In this document: piece by piece, positions 25,201 to 34,429 of the stretch | Layout: each line of letters opens with the position of its first letter | Position numbering within the stretch: position 1 is the stretch's first letter | Origin: Moniliophthora roreri | Lineage: Eukaryota > Basidiomycota > Agaricomycetes > Agaricales > Marasmiaceae | Length of the DNA stretch: 64,000 nucleotides | NCBI GenBank assembly: GCA_001466705.2 | Contig: LATX02000175.1 | Coordinates: forward strand, 1 to 64,000 | Reading direction: 5' to 3' | Translations under genes and position numbers: made by a program | The notes under the pieces: generated by a model | The model's input: only the letters and a program-made list of their open reading frames with translations | What the model was told of the DNA's origin: nothing | Database searches by the model: none

Positions 25201-26052
25201 CGTCAAGATGACTGGGCAGACTGGCTCCCTACTGCACAATTCGTACTCAACTCACGGGTTCACACAGCACATGACAAAAGCCCCTTTGAAGTTGTGTATG
25301 GGTATAGGCCTGACTTTACCATCCCAGCAGGACGATGCACAAACAAGTTCCCTGCTTTAGAGGCATGCCTTGGTGACCTGAAGAAGATTTGAGAGGAGGC
25401 AGAGGCAGCATTGCGGATGGGAAAAGAGAAGATGAAGGAGGCATATGAGGAGGGGAAGAGGAAAGCACACAAGTTCAGAGTGGGAGACAAGGTGTGGCTT
25501 GCAGCAAAGGACATTAAAATCCATCAGGCAAGCAGAAAATTAGGCTCAAGACAGCTAGGCCCCTTTGAGGTGGTGGAACACATTGGTGACTTAGATTACC
25601 ACCTCAAATTACCTCCAGCAATGAAAGTCCACAATGTCTTCCATGTTAATCATTTATTACCATGGAAAGGCAATGAAGTCAATGGACAATGAGCTCCACC
25701 ACCCAAAGCAGTAGAAGTAGAAGGAGAGGAAGAGCATTTAGTAGAAGAAATATTGGACAGCTGAGTGTACAGAAAGAAGTTGCAGTACTTGGTGAGATGG
25801 GAAGGATACGGTGAAGAGGAGGATAGCTGGGAGCCCGCAGAAAACGTAGAACATGCAAAAGCCAAGGTGAAGAGCTTCCACAAAAAGAACCCCAATGCAC
25901 CAGCCAGAGTGGCTGCAGTGCTCTTTGCAACACTACCATGGCAAGAACTTAAGAACTTCACCGAGGCAACAACAGACCTTGCATGGGAGGAGGGGAAGAG
26001 AGTAGGCCTAGGTCTATCGCGGACGATAGACTCTAGGGAGGAGGTAATGTGA
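22291..26052 (+). pseudogene. Family A pol (PR-RT-RH-IN-chromodomain), copy 3
   Basis: Complete domain order. Protease: [46 protein letters not shown] and YLDD (23554-23565). RNase [19 protein letters not shown]. Integrase: an HHCC zinc region around YYWWPGMSSFVRKYV and CERCQRSK, then the catalytic VDLITELPE, FVSDRGPQFAAQ and NGQTERANQEIEQF residues. Chromodomain: KLQYLVRWEGYGEEEDSWEP (about 25780-25840), which would tether integration to marked chromatin. Stops at 22618, 23296, 23437, 23791, 24145, 24538, 25390, 25690 and 25762 kill it; several are CGA to TGA relative to other copies. Confidence 0.92.
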
Positions 26053-26502
26053 TGAAGTGCAACTTTTCCTTTCTCTTTTCTTCTAAGTCCCATTATCTTA
26101 TCTCTTATCTTTTATCTATTTATCTGATCACTTACTTTATTTATATGAACACAGCCACCTTTCTGTAGAACATTCCATTCAACCCAGATCTCCTTCTGGA
26201 TCATTCTTCCATTCCCATCAGTTATTCTCGCCGAGACAGACTCCTTGTATTTATACCTGACACTTGTAGCCTAGTTCTCCATCTTGACCTCTTGGTCATT
26301 TGGGCTAGGCAAGTATTTCTTGTACATACCTCTCAGTAGTTAAGCTAACTTGGTCATTTGGGCTAGACATCGACTTTGTGTCTGTTGAGTTCAACATCAT
26401 ATCGAGCTAGAGTCTACGCCGGATCACCCCTTTCATTATCCTTTTCCTGACTCAAGTGCAGAGGGTTCTACTCACTGTGACGAGGGTCATTGCAGCATCA
26501 CA
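26048..26502 (+). mobile_element. 3' LTR of family A copy 3
   Basis: 455 bp, same ends as the 5' LTR. It starts immediately after the polypurine tract, overlapping the last codons of the chromodomain frame, so there is no room for a further ORF after pol in family A. This contrasts with family B. Confidence 0.93.
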
Positions 26503-27008
26503 CTGGATCTATTGTCAAAAATCAAGCAGATGACATGGTTGCTCAACTCACCTGTAAAATCCATCACAGACAATGGCCACTCTTCTGATCCAGTTTTGTT
26601 GTTAGGCGGACCATGGGCTTTGAAGGCGAGGTACGCTCTAACTAAGGCTGGGCATTGAGCTTCCCATGCATCCACAGCTTTCTGAACATGCTGTGACTGG
26701 ACCTGATCATCTGCTCGATGACTAGAATAAAATAGTGAATTATGGACAATGAGAAGTGCTAGAGTTACATACCGATTGTGTGCAAGCAGGCTATCAAGTA
26801 TTTTCTCAAATGAATATTCAGCACCAGCATGACTGTTGATAACACCCTCCTCTCCAGGAGGGAACTGTAGTAAGAACATATGATCAATATCTATTGGCTC
26901 TTCTGGGTCAGAATCATGATATATGTAGTCTGATAGACCTGGTGAGCTCATGCGATTGTTGGAGATTGAGGTTTCCATGTCATGAACCTCCCGTTGCTCA
27001 AAACTCAT
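26503..27008 (-). pseudogene. KDZ transposase, N-terminal exons
   Basis: The N-terminal part of the transposase at 17619-20354, separated from it by family A copy 3. It starts MSFEQREVHDMETSISNN at 27008, followed by an acidic segment and LQFPPGEEGVINSHAGAEYS. An intron of 51 bp lies at 26722-26772 (GTATGT..TTCTAG). The next exon reads VDAWEAQCPALVRAYLAFKA and WPLSVMDFT, then a donor GTGAGT at 26551. The acceptor lies just before the family A insertion (GACAATAG at about 26509-26516, or CCAG across the target duplication). No in-frame stop is seen in this portion. Confidence 0.85.
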
Positions 27009-28247
27009 TGCTAGAAGAGGTGGTTAAGAACATTGGGATGCTGGAAAACACTTATGTACCCTCTAGCATTGCCTGGTGTCAACGTCACTCTGCCTTCTTC
27101 TTATTGCATGTACTAGTCACCCTCTCAATGTGTTGTGTTGCAGCACTGGCAAGGAAGAAACGTCCCCCAGACCTGATGCTGACTTTGTTGGAGAGACTTC
27201 ATGTCTTGTACGAGGGCATGAGACATGAGCGTTGATGGTAAGATGTATTTGACATTTGGTAATAGGGATTACAAATGTATGCATATTCTAGGCAAGTGTT
27301 AAAACTAAGTGGGTTGAAGCAGAAGGACCCATTGGTGGTGGACTGTTCAAACATTTTCAAGCTCCTGATCTGTGATCTGGGTAGCAAAGCCCTTGAGAAA
27401 ATGCTGTTGTCTTGAAGGAACAAGAGCATGCACCTGTATGATGATTTAGCGTTTACAACACTATTCTGCTCCTTCTCCCGCTACATTGATGCTACAATGA
27501 CAATATGTTCAGGTTCTGCAGAATGTTGACGCAACTCAAGCCAGATACCTTTTTGGTGGGCTTTTACTAAAGGCTCTAATGATATGCTGCCGCTGACAAT
27601 AGCCTATATTATATTCAGTTAGGGAGTAGTGAATTGTGAAACTAAGGCGTACTGATGCCATTAAGGTTGAGATTCTGGTTCTCCATGATTTGGTCCATCA
27701 ACATTGAGGGAGTCGACATTGAGGGAGACGATGATGAAAAACCACTGAAAAAAAGAATAGCATGATTGTGATTTAATTTTTTGCTCGAAAAGGAAATGGG
27801 AATGTGGACAGACTCACCGTCAGGACTTGAAAACTTTGAGAGGGAGAGAGCAAAAGATATTGGCATACAGGGAGTTGCTTAGCAAATGACGCACCTTAGA
27901 CGACACATCCAAATGCTCCGCACTGTCTAATTTGCTAGCTTACCTGGGAACCATAGGCATACAGGGAGTTGCTTAGCAAATGACGCACCTTAGATGACAC
28001 ATCCAAATGCTCTGTGCTGTCTAATTTGCCGGCTTACCTGGGAACCATAGGTGCATCATTGTGTTCAGGATCCACAGCCTGCTGCCCCCTTGTCTACAAG
28101 GTCACAATCTTACAGGAGATATATTATTAGCCTAGACCATCTAACGATAATGATGATAATGTGAACTGTCCAAACCCAGTCACCGAGCAACTGTGATTCC
28201 CTACTCAATGCCAGAAGACAGAGCCAAGCCTGTACCCCCACATACCT
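27009..28247. other. No clear gene upstream of KDZ; contains tandem repeat
   Basis: A minus frame at 27642-27866 (MPISFALSLSKFSSPDGESV) and a plus frame at 26894-27235 have no recognised motifs. This may include the promoter and one end of the KDZ-type transposon, but no terminal repeat matching the 13-kb side was found by eye. A 94-bp tandem duplication lies at 27862-28049. Confidence 0.45.
27862..28049. repeat. Two tandem 94-bp units
   Basis: Units 27862-27955 and 27956-28049 start GGCATACAGGGAGTTGC and end GGGAACCATA. They differ at six positions, all transitions (C/T or A/G). Confidence 0.95.
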
Positions 28248-30526
28248 CCACCAACTAACCAACATCTCCACCCATGCACATCAACACCAGATGATTCCCA
28301 TCTCTCGGCCACACATCTGCCTACACTATTAGCTATAATGCTACCCATCTACTTACTACCTCTTTTCTGTATCAGGATCGATGATTCAATCCTCGACTTT
28401 GGATCCTGACAGGGGGGAGGTGGGCCATGGTTCTGGAACACTGGGATGGTTGGTTGGTTGCCCAATGGCCAGCTTAAAAAATTTTCTTGAGCCAATTTTT
28501 TTTTGAACTTTGAACACTTTCTCAGTAACCAAAGCTTCTTTTGTGACCACTTTTGTAGCAGAAAGACTCAAAGTTGCTCCTATATGCCTCACCTGCAAAA
28601 AGTACATAGCATTATAATAGGGTTATAACCCTCATAATGCATTATGAGTTCCATAACCATTAGCAACCCTGTTATATGCCAAGTCAGATATGGTAACCTA
28701 GTTATAATGTAGTTGTAACATACCATAATAATTACAAGTCCCATAATAATTATGATAAGTTGCAATGCCATTACAACCTAAAGATAATGTTACAACTACA
28801 TTACAACCCTACTGGACAGTAGATAGATACCAAATCCTTATCAGAATCACTATTAAAATGTATTGAAGTGTATTTAGCTGTTATAATGTATTTTGACTAT
28901 TCAGATCGGAGACAAAAAGAAATAAAAATCCATTCATTGCAACCTCTGAGTTGAACCCACAACCTTATGGTAGATTAGTCAGCAGCCCAGTAGCTGCCCA
29001 GTGCTCAGAACCACTGTACCACTGTGCCACATAACTATAAACACACACAGTGCATTATACCCTTTTACTAAAAGACCTATCTCCAAAACATTTTATTCTA
29101 CCCACACCAGCTTATCATTTATTGATTAAAAATCAGTTTCATTATAAACATAAATAGGTGTATCTAATAATAAAGCCTTGTTACATTGTCATGTTGCATA
29201 GGTTTTTATATGCTGTTGCACTAAGAACTTTACTTATATTTGAAATTGTGTTATAATGTGCATGTACTGGGGTTTTAACTTGTTGTAATGACTCTATGTG
29301 GGTTGTAATGTAGTTGTAATGTGGCTATAATGTCAAATAATCCTTCCAGACAGTTGTAATGTAGTTGTAATGGGGTTGTAAGGCAGNCCACCAACTAACC
29401 AACATCTCCACCCATGCACATCAACACCAGATGATTCCCATCTCTCGGCCACACATCTGCCTACACTATTAGCTATAATGCTACCCATCTACTTACTACC
29501 TCTTTTCTGTATCAGGATCGATGATTCAATCCTCGACTTTGGATCCTGACAGGGGGGAGGTGGGCCATGGTTCTGGAACACTGGGATGGTTGGTTGGTTG
29601 CCCAATGGCCAGCTTAAAAAATTTTCTTGAGCCAATTTTTTTTTGAACTTTGAACACTTTCTCAGTAACCAAAGCTTCTTTTGTGACCACTTTTGTAGCA
29701 GAAAGACTCAAAGTTGCTCCTATATGCCTCACCTGCAAAAAGTACATAGCATTATAATAGGGTTATAACCCTCATAATGCATTATGAGTTCCATAACCAT
29801 TAGCAACCCTGTTATATGCCAAGTCAGATATGGTAACCTAGTTATAATGTAGTTGTAACATACCATAATAATTACAAGTCCCATAATAATTATGATAAGT
29901 TGCAATGCCATTACAACCTAAAGATAATGTTACAACTACATTACAACCCTACTGGACAGTAGATAGATACCAAATCCTTATCAGAATCACTATTAAAATG
30001 TATTGAAGTGTATTTAGCTGTTATAATGTATTTTGACTATTCAGATCGGAGACAAAAAGAAATAAAAATCCATTCATTGCAACCTCTGAGTTGAACCCAC
30101 AACCTTATGGTAGATTAGTCAGCAGCCCAGTAGCTGCCCAGTGCTCAGAACCACTGTACCACTGTGCCACATAACTATAAACACACACAGTGCATTATAC
30201 CCTTTTACTAAAAGACCTATCTCCAAAACATTTTATTCTACCCACACCAGCTTATCATTTATTGATTAAAAATCAGTTTCATTATAAACATAAATAGGTG
30301 TATCTAATAATAAAGCCTTGTTACATTGTCATGTTGCATAGGTTTTTATATGCTGTTGCACTAAGAACTTTACTTATATTTGAAATTGTGTTATAATGTG
30401 CATGTACTGGGGTTTTAACTTGTTGTAATGACTCTATGTGGGTTGTAATGTAGTTGTAATGTGGCTATAATGTCAAATAATCCTTCCAGACAGTTGTAAT
30501 GTAGTTGTAATGGGGTTGTAAGGCAG
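28248..30526. repeat. Exact 1139-bp direct duplication around an N gap (likely assembly artefact)
   Basis: 28248-29386 and 29388-30526 are identical at every line compared, separated only by the N at 29387. This is what two unmerged overlapping contig ends look like. Features inside it (tRNA-like core, TIR-element left end) are therefore counted twice here and probably exist once in the genome. Confidence 0.93.
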
Positions 30527-30655
30527 TTAAAATACTTCAATATATTGCAACTAGGCTACAATACACTTAAAATCTAGCTGGATTTATTATCATATGTTGT
30601 AACCTTTATAATCCTGTTGTAAGGATATTATAATGTAATGTACTTTTTGCAGGTG
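29730..30655. mobile_element. 926-bp terminal-inverted-repeat element (MITE-like)
   Basis: The left end CACCTGCAAAAAGTACAT plus 11 more bases matches the inverted right end (30627-30655) at 27 of 29 positions. The interior carries many GTTGTAATG/GTTATAATG motifs near both ends and a tRNA-like core (about 30051-30200). It codes for nothing recognisable. Both ends read outward as TTTTTGCAG followed by GTG, so each could act as a splice acceptor; the flanking frames both begin MYFLQV because of this. No target duplication longer than CT could be shown. The left end is also present at 28590 in the duplicated contig end. Confidence 0.7.
30051..30200 (-). repeat. tRNA-like core (box A/box B) inside the TIR element
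   Basis: On the minus strand a box A match (TGGTACAGTGG, 30151-30161) is followed 53 bp later by a box B match (GGTTCAACTCA, 30087-30097). The same module occurs at 32.1, 32.85 and 33.25 kb with higher mutual similarity. The arms do not fold into a full cloverleaf, so this is not a working tRNA gene; it is a tRNA-derived, SINE-like module. Confidence 0.6.
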
Positions 30656-31899
30656 CTTTTGGATGCTGGTCCAGATCAGTTTCCTGCCCACCCATGGTCC
30701 TTGGGGCTCACTCACAGGTATTTTAAGGGTTTGTGGTGGTTCGGCTGTATAGGACTGGGAGTTCTCCATAATAGGGTTACATTATACGCCTTCTTGGACC
30801 AGCTTACAGCCTGGATACACATACTATCCTTAGATCTTAGCAGATATCAATCTCTAGAGATTTGCAGTTGCTTGCTTGGGCTCCTGTACCTAGAATATAA
30901 TGTAGATGAACCTTACAAACAGTTTGAAACATCCTACTGCAGATTTCGGTATATTGTGCTCGCACCTCGCTGAACCTAGCTAATGTGAAGGGGGAAGAGG
31001 ACCAGCGCTAGTCAGGCGCTTGCTACTTAGCACCTTCCAAAAAGGTGACGTCATGTGAACTACCTTCCGTATATGGTAGTCAGTGGTTGGTTGGTTCACC
31101 GCGACGGTCCTTAAAAAAAAATTCGACCCCATGTACAAAAAAAAAATTTCCCTCCCCCCTGGATCCTGAGCGCCCGAGGGTTGGACAGAAGGGCATGGGA
31201 GAACAGTTTTGCTAGAACAGCCTTCGATCAGACCTTACATGGAAAGAAGCTCAGCGATGCCAAGTTTGGAGCTGTTATTCACGTTGGAAGGTGGGAGCGA
31301 CACGCGAGCGGGAGCACAATCGCGAGCACGAAAACAAGCGTGGAAGGTACCTCTGGCAAAGGTATTGAGGGTACGGGGCTGGGTTCAGGACGAACGGTCT
31401 TATTAGCACCATTACCTCCGTTGGGGAAGCAAAGGAAACTTGAAGACACCGCGTCGCGTGCGCTGATTGTGTCGAAGATCAGAGCAGCTGCAGTATGAGG
31501 GGGTGCAGGCGGTGGAGCTTCCTCGGAGGCTAAAAGTCTAAACTCTCGGAACCGGTGCTTCTTCGAGTACTACCGAGGCCGACACGAACTACTACAGCAT
31601 GACCGGCCTCTGTATGGGTGGAGTCCCATCTAGGTAGGCAGCTTCTGTATCAGAACTGATGGTTCAGCCCTCGGCTGGACAGAAGCAGTCACAACCATTC
31701 ATATGGGAGAACGATTTTGCCAGAACCACTTCGCAATCAGACTGATGTTGCCGGTAGCCCCAGGAAAGCATCCCGCAAACGTTGAACCAGAGGTGTTTTC
31801 GATATCGGAGAACAAGGGCATGATCAAGATATAAAGATGGGCACGAACACGAATACCCTTAGCGGCGAAAGGAAGTGCTATAGTACTACTCGAGGCGCA
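30656..31899. other. Patchwork of GC-richer, coding-like fragments; no complete gene
   Basis: Plus frame 30638-30973 (GLTHRYFKGLWWFGCIGLG) and frames at 31181-31498 and 31699-31917 (minus, TFAGCFPGATGNISLIAKW) have no recognised domain. Sequence at about 31180-31235 resembles 31665-31740 (GGAGAACAGTTTTGC / GGAGAACGATTTTGC), so part of this tract is internally duplicated. Composition is richer in GC and CpG than the flanking AT-rich repeats, suggesting captured or relocated gene pieces. Confidence 0.4.
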
Positions 31900-32355
31900 C
31901 ATCAGCAAAATGGACACCTAAATATATTGGAATAAAATGAGTGAAATACATTATAATGGCCAAAATACATTATAATCATTATAGTGTATTTTAATGTAAT
32001 ATAATTGTTGTTCCTTTATTTTAATGGATTAAAATGAAGCAAAATGATCGGCCCCACCTGGGGGTCGGGGACAAAAAGAAATAATATTTATTTGTTGCAA
32101 CCCCCATGAGTCGAACCCTTGACCTCAAGGTGGATTAGTCAGCAACCTTGGCAGCCGTGGGGTGCTCAAGACCACTGTACCATAGTGCCATATACTTACC
32201 ACCACACATAGTGCAATATATCCTCTTACTCAAAAGACCTATCTCCACCCCCTTGCTGTTTCTATTGATCAAATCCCCAACCAAAAGCTTCCCTTCACTT
32301 TATAGAGTCCTCTCCCTGTCCTCTGGAAGGCATAAAAATGCACTGTTTTGATTGC
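31900..32355 (-). repeat. SINE-like repeat unit 1 with tRNA-like core
   Basis: Starts with a segment shared with 32547 onward (CATCAGCAAAATGGACACC), followed by ATTATAATG-type repeats, then the core from 32053. Minus-strand box A is at 32172-32182 (TGGTACAGTGG) and box B at 32107-32117 (GGTTCGACTCA). It ends near GCATAAAAATGCACTGT at 32346, just before the N at 32356. Confidence 0.65.
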
Positions 32356-32356
32356 N

Positions 32357-32546
32357 GTTTCGAGAGCGCTTGAAAAAGTTGCGGTGAAGTGGGTGCGAAG
32401 AGTATCGTCTCTGGTAAGCGTTCCAAGCCACGTTTCACAATTCGATTGCTGACAGCGATGCAAAAGTGGCCATTGCGTACATGAAAAACGACACACATAT
32501 TCCCATTATCGGAGGTCTGAAAGTTGATTAGTTGCAGCAGAACCTT
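32357..32546 (-). other. Coding-like fragment of unknown origin between repeat units
   Basis: The minus frame reads GNMCVVFHVRNGHFCIAVSN and on toward the gap. It abuts the conserved repeat end at 32547, as a different fragment does at 31899. No domain recognised. Confidence 0.35.
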
Positions 32547-33059
32547 CATCAGCAAAATGGACACCTAAATATATTGGAATAAAATGAGTGAAATACGTTA
32601 TAATGGCCAAAATACATTATAATCATTATAGTGTATTTTAATGTAATATAATTGTTGTTCCTTTATTTTAATGGATTAAAATGAAGCAAAATGGTTATAA
32701 TGTATTCTGGCTATTATAATGTATTTTGGCTATTATAATATATTTCAGCCATTATAATGTATTGGCCCCACCTGGGGGTTGGGGACAAAAAGAAATAATA
32801 TTTATTTGTTGCAACCTCTGTAAGTCAAACCCTTGCCCTCAAGGTGGATTAGTCAGCAACCTTGGCAGCTGCAGGGTGCTCAAGACCACTGTACCACAGT
32901 GCCATATACTTACTACCACACATAGTGCAATATATCCCCTTACTCAAAAGACCTATCTCTACCCCCTTGCTGTTTCTATTGATCAAATCCCCAACAAAAA
33001 GCTTCCCTTCACTTTATAGAGTCCTCTCCCTGTCCTCTGGAAGGCATAAAAATGCACTG
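32547..33059 (-). repeat. SINE-like repeat unit 2
   Basis: Same layout as unit 1, with an extra run of TTATAATGTATTCTGGC-like repeats at about 32694-32763. Box A is at 32886-32896; box B has degenerated (GGTTTGACTTA). It ends at the N at 33060. Confidence 0.65.
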
Positions 33060-33060
33060 N

Positions 33061-33456
33061 ATTTTAATGGATTAAAATGAAGCAAAATGGTTATAATGTA
33101 TTCTGGCTATTATAATGTATTTTGGCTATTATAATGTATTTCAGCCATTATAATGCATCGGCCCCACCTGGGGGTCAGGGACCAACAGAAATAATATTTA
33201 TTTGTTGCAACCCCCGTGAGTCGAACCCTCGACCTCAAGGTGGATTAGTCAGCAACCTTGGCAGCCACGGGGTGCTCAAGACCACTGTACCACAGTGCCA
33301 TATACTTGCCACCACACATAGTGCAATATATCCCCTTACTCAAAAGACCTATCTCCACCCCCTTGCTGTTTCTATTGATCAAATCCCCAACCAAAAGCTT
33401 CCCTTCACTTTATAGAGTCCTCTCCCTGTCCTCTGGAAGGCATAAAAATGCACTGT
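33061..33456 (-). repeat. SINE-like repeat unit 3
   Basis: Colinear with 32665-33059 at an offset of about 396 but with scattered differences, so it is a diverged copy rather than an exact contig overlap. Box A at 33282-33292 and box B at 33217-33227 both fit the consensus. It ends at the N at 33457. Confidence 0.65.
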
Positions 33457-33457
33457 N

Positions 33458-33812
33458 ACCCAGCCTGACCGAGCCCAGGGCTCATGGTACCCGACCCAGC
33501 CCTATGGAGGGCTTTGCAGGGCTGAAGGCTCGGGCTCACATCTCAGAAAGCCCAAGCCCTGGGCTTGAGCCCGGGCTTGTCAGTATATGTGCCACCCATG
33601 AAGAAGTGCAGAATTTTTGGCACTAACCATGGCTATGACATCCGAGATTCTGTCTTGGAAGATGTAGTGCATGTGACTCCAATTTTCCGGTCGAAACTCT
33701 GGATAAGACCTGTTTTGGAAGGTTCCCACGCATAGGTATTTTCTTTCGGTTACTTCGCGCAATGCCTTCGACGCGTAGGAAATCCACTCAAACAACTGGT
33801 AATGTTGCATTC
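33458..33812. other. GC-rich palindromic stretch and an unrecognised coding-like fragment
   Basis: 33458-33590 is rich in GGGCTT/AAGCCC-type words in both orientations (for example GGGCTTGAGCCCGGGCTTG), and could be the end of a small DNA element. A minus frame at 33580-33810 reads QLFEWISYASKALREVTERK and continues without a recognised domain. It is bounded by N gaps at both ends. Confidence 0.35.
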
Positions 33813-33813
33813 N

Positions 33814-33903
33814 TCCTCTTACTCAAAAGACCTATCTCCACCCTCTTGCTGTTTCTATTGATCAAATCCCCAACCAAAAGCTTCCCTTCACTTTATAGAG
33901 TCC
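33814..33903 (-). repeat. SINE-like repeat unit 4, partial
   Basis: Matches the last part of the repeat up to TTATAGAGTCC, where the family B LTR is inserted. In unit 3 the same sequence continues TCTCCCTG, so the insertion point is precise. The tRNA-like part is missing beyond the N at 33813. Confidence 0.7.
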
Positions 33904-34279
33904 TGTTACGTCACTTGCGCAGCAACGTTAACAACTTCCACAAAACCCGGAGGTAATGAGGAGTCTTCTAGGTTCAAGTTCGAGTTCGCTCAGAGGATTC
34001 TGAGGTTCTGAGTTCCGACAGTTCTTTGCTAGCACAAGGTATGATTTAACCAGGTCAAGCTGGAGAGCTACGACCCAGTTCTGCAGTCTTAAATATGTAC
34101 AATGTGTATACTCGTTTGTATCTACTAGAACGTTGTAGAAAGTTGTAGAATGCTGAGTAACACTATTTCAGAGTCCTTTGTCAGAAGAGAATTGGAACGC
34201 ATGGTCAGCTGGTAGTACATGAGGGATTGGAGCACATGATAGTTTACAGAGAAAGAGAAAAATGTCTGTGTTCGTAACA
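33904..34279 (-). mobile_element. Family B 3' LTR (element A)
   Basis: 376 bp, plus-strand TGTTACGTCACTTGCGC..TTCGTAACA, matching 42420-42812. A putative purine-rich tract (AAGGACGGGCTAG on the minus strand) precedes it. Its outer 5-bp flank AGTCC does not match the outer flank GTACC of the LTR at 42420-42812, so the two LTRs are unlikely to belong to the same insertion. Confidence 0.88.
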
Positions 34280-34429
34280 CTAGCCCGTCCTTATGTGGCA
34301 GATCCCATTCTGACCACTTGCATGACCCAACCATCCGGTAAGGTGACGTCTTGAGGTCCATGGTCAGGAACGCCCACAAATACTGGCACTAGATCGTCGG
34401 GATCGGTTACTTCGCCTGTTTCTTGTCCG

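Larger units (their letters stand above)
20355..26502 (+). mobile_element. Full-length family A Ty3/gypsy chromovirus-type element (copy 3)
   Basis: 6148 bp with two LTRs (20355-20806, 26048-26502) in direct orientation and perfect outer inverted ends TGTGATG/CATCACA. It is flanked by a 6-bp target duplication CTGGAT (20349-20354, 26503-26508). The internal order is gag, protease, RT, RNase H, integrase, chromodomain, and a polypurine tract (AGGGAGGAGGTAA) before the 3' LTR. It inserted at the edge of the second intron of the KDZ transposase. The LTRs differ at roughly 5% of sites by eye, mostly transitions, so it is not recent. Coding frames hold many stops. Confidence 0.95.

Noticed and set aside
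25260..26093. Minus-strand open frames opposite the family A integrase and chromodomain
   Set aside because: Shadows of the plus-strand pol frame; no motifs of their own.
29388..30526. A genuine segmental duplication
   Set aside because: Exact identity and a lone N at the junction fit an unmerged contig overlap far better.
32053..32346. A functional tRNA gene
   Set aside because: Box A and B fit, but the acceptor and T arms do not pair and the unit is repeated with decay; treated as a tRNA-derived repeat.
33458..33590. CRISPR-like or regularly spaced array
   Set aside because: The GGGCTT/AAGCCC words are irregular in spacing and palindromic; the genome is fungal, and no spacer structure exists.
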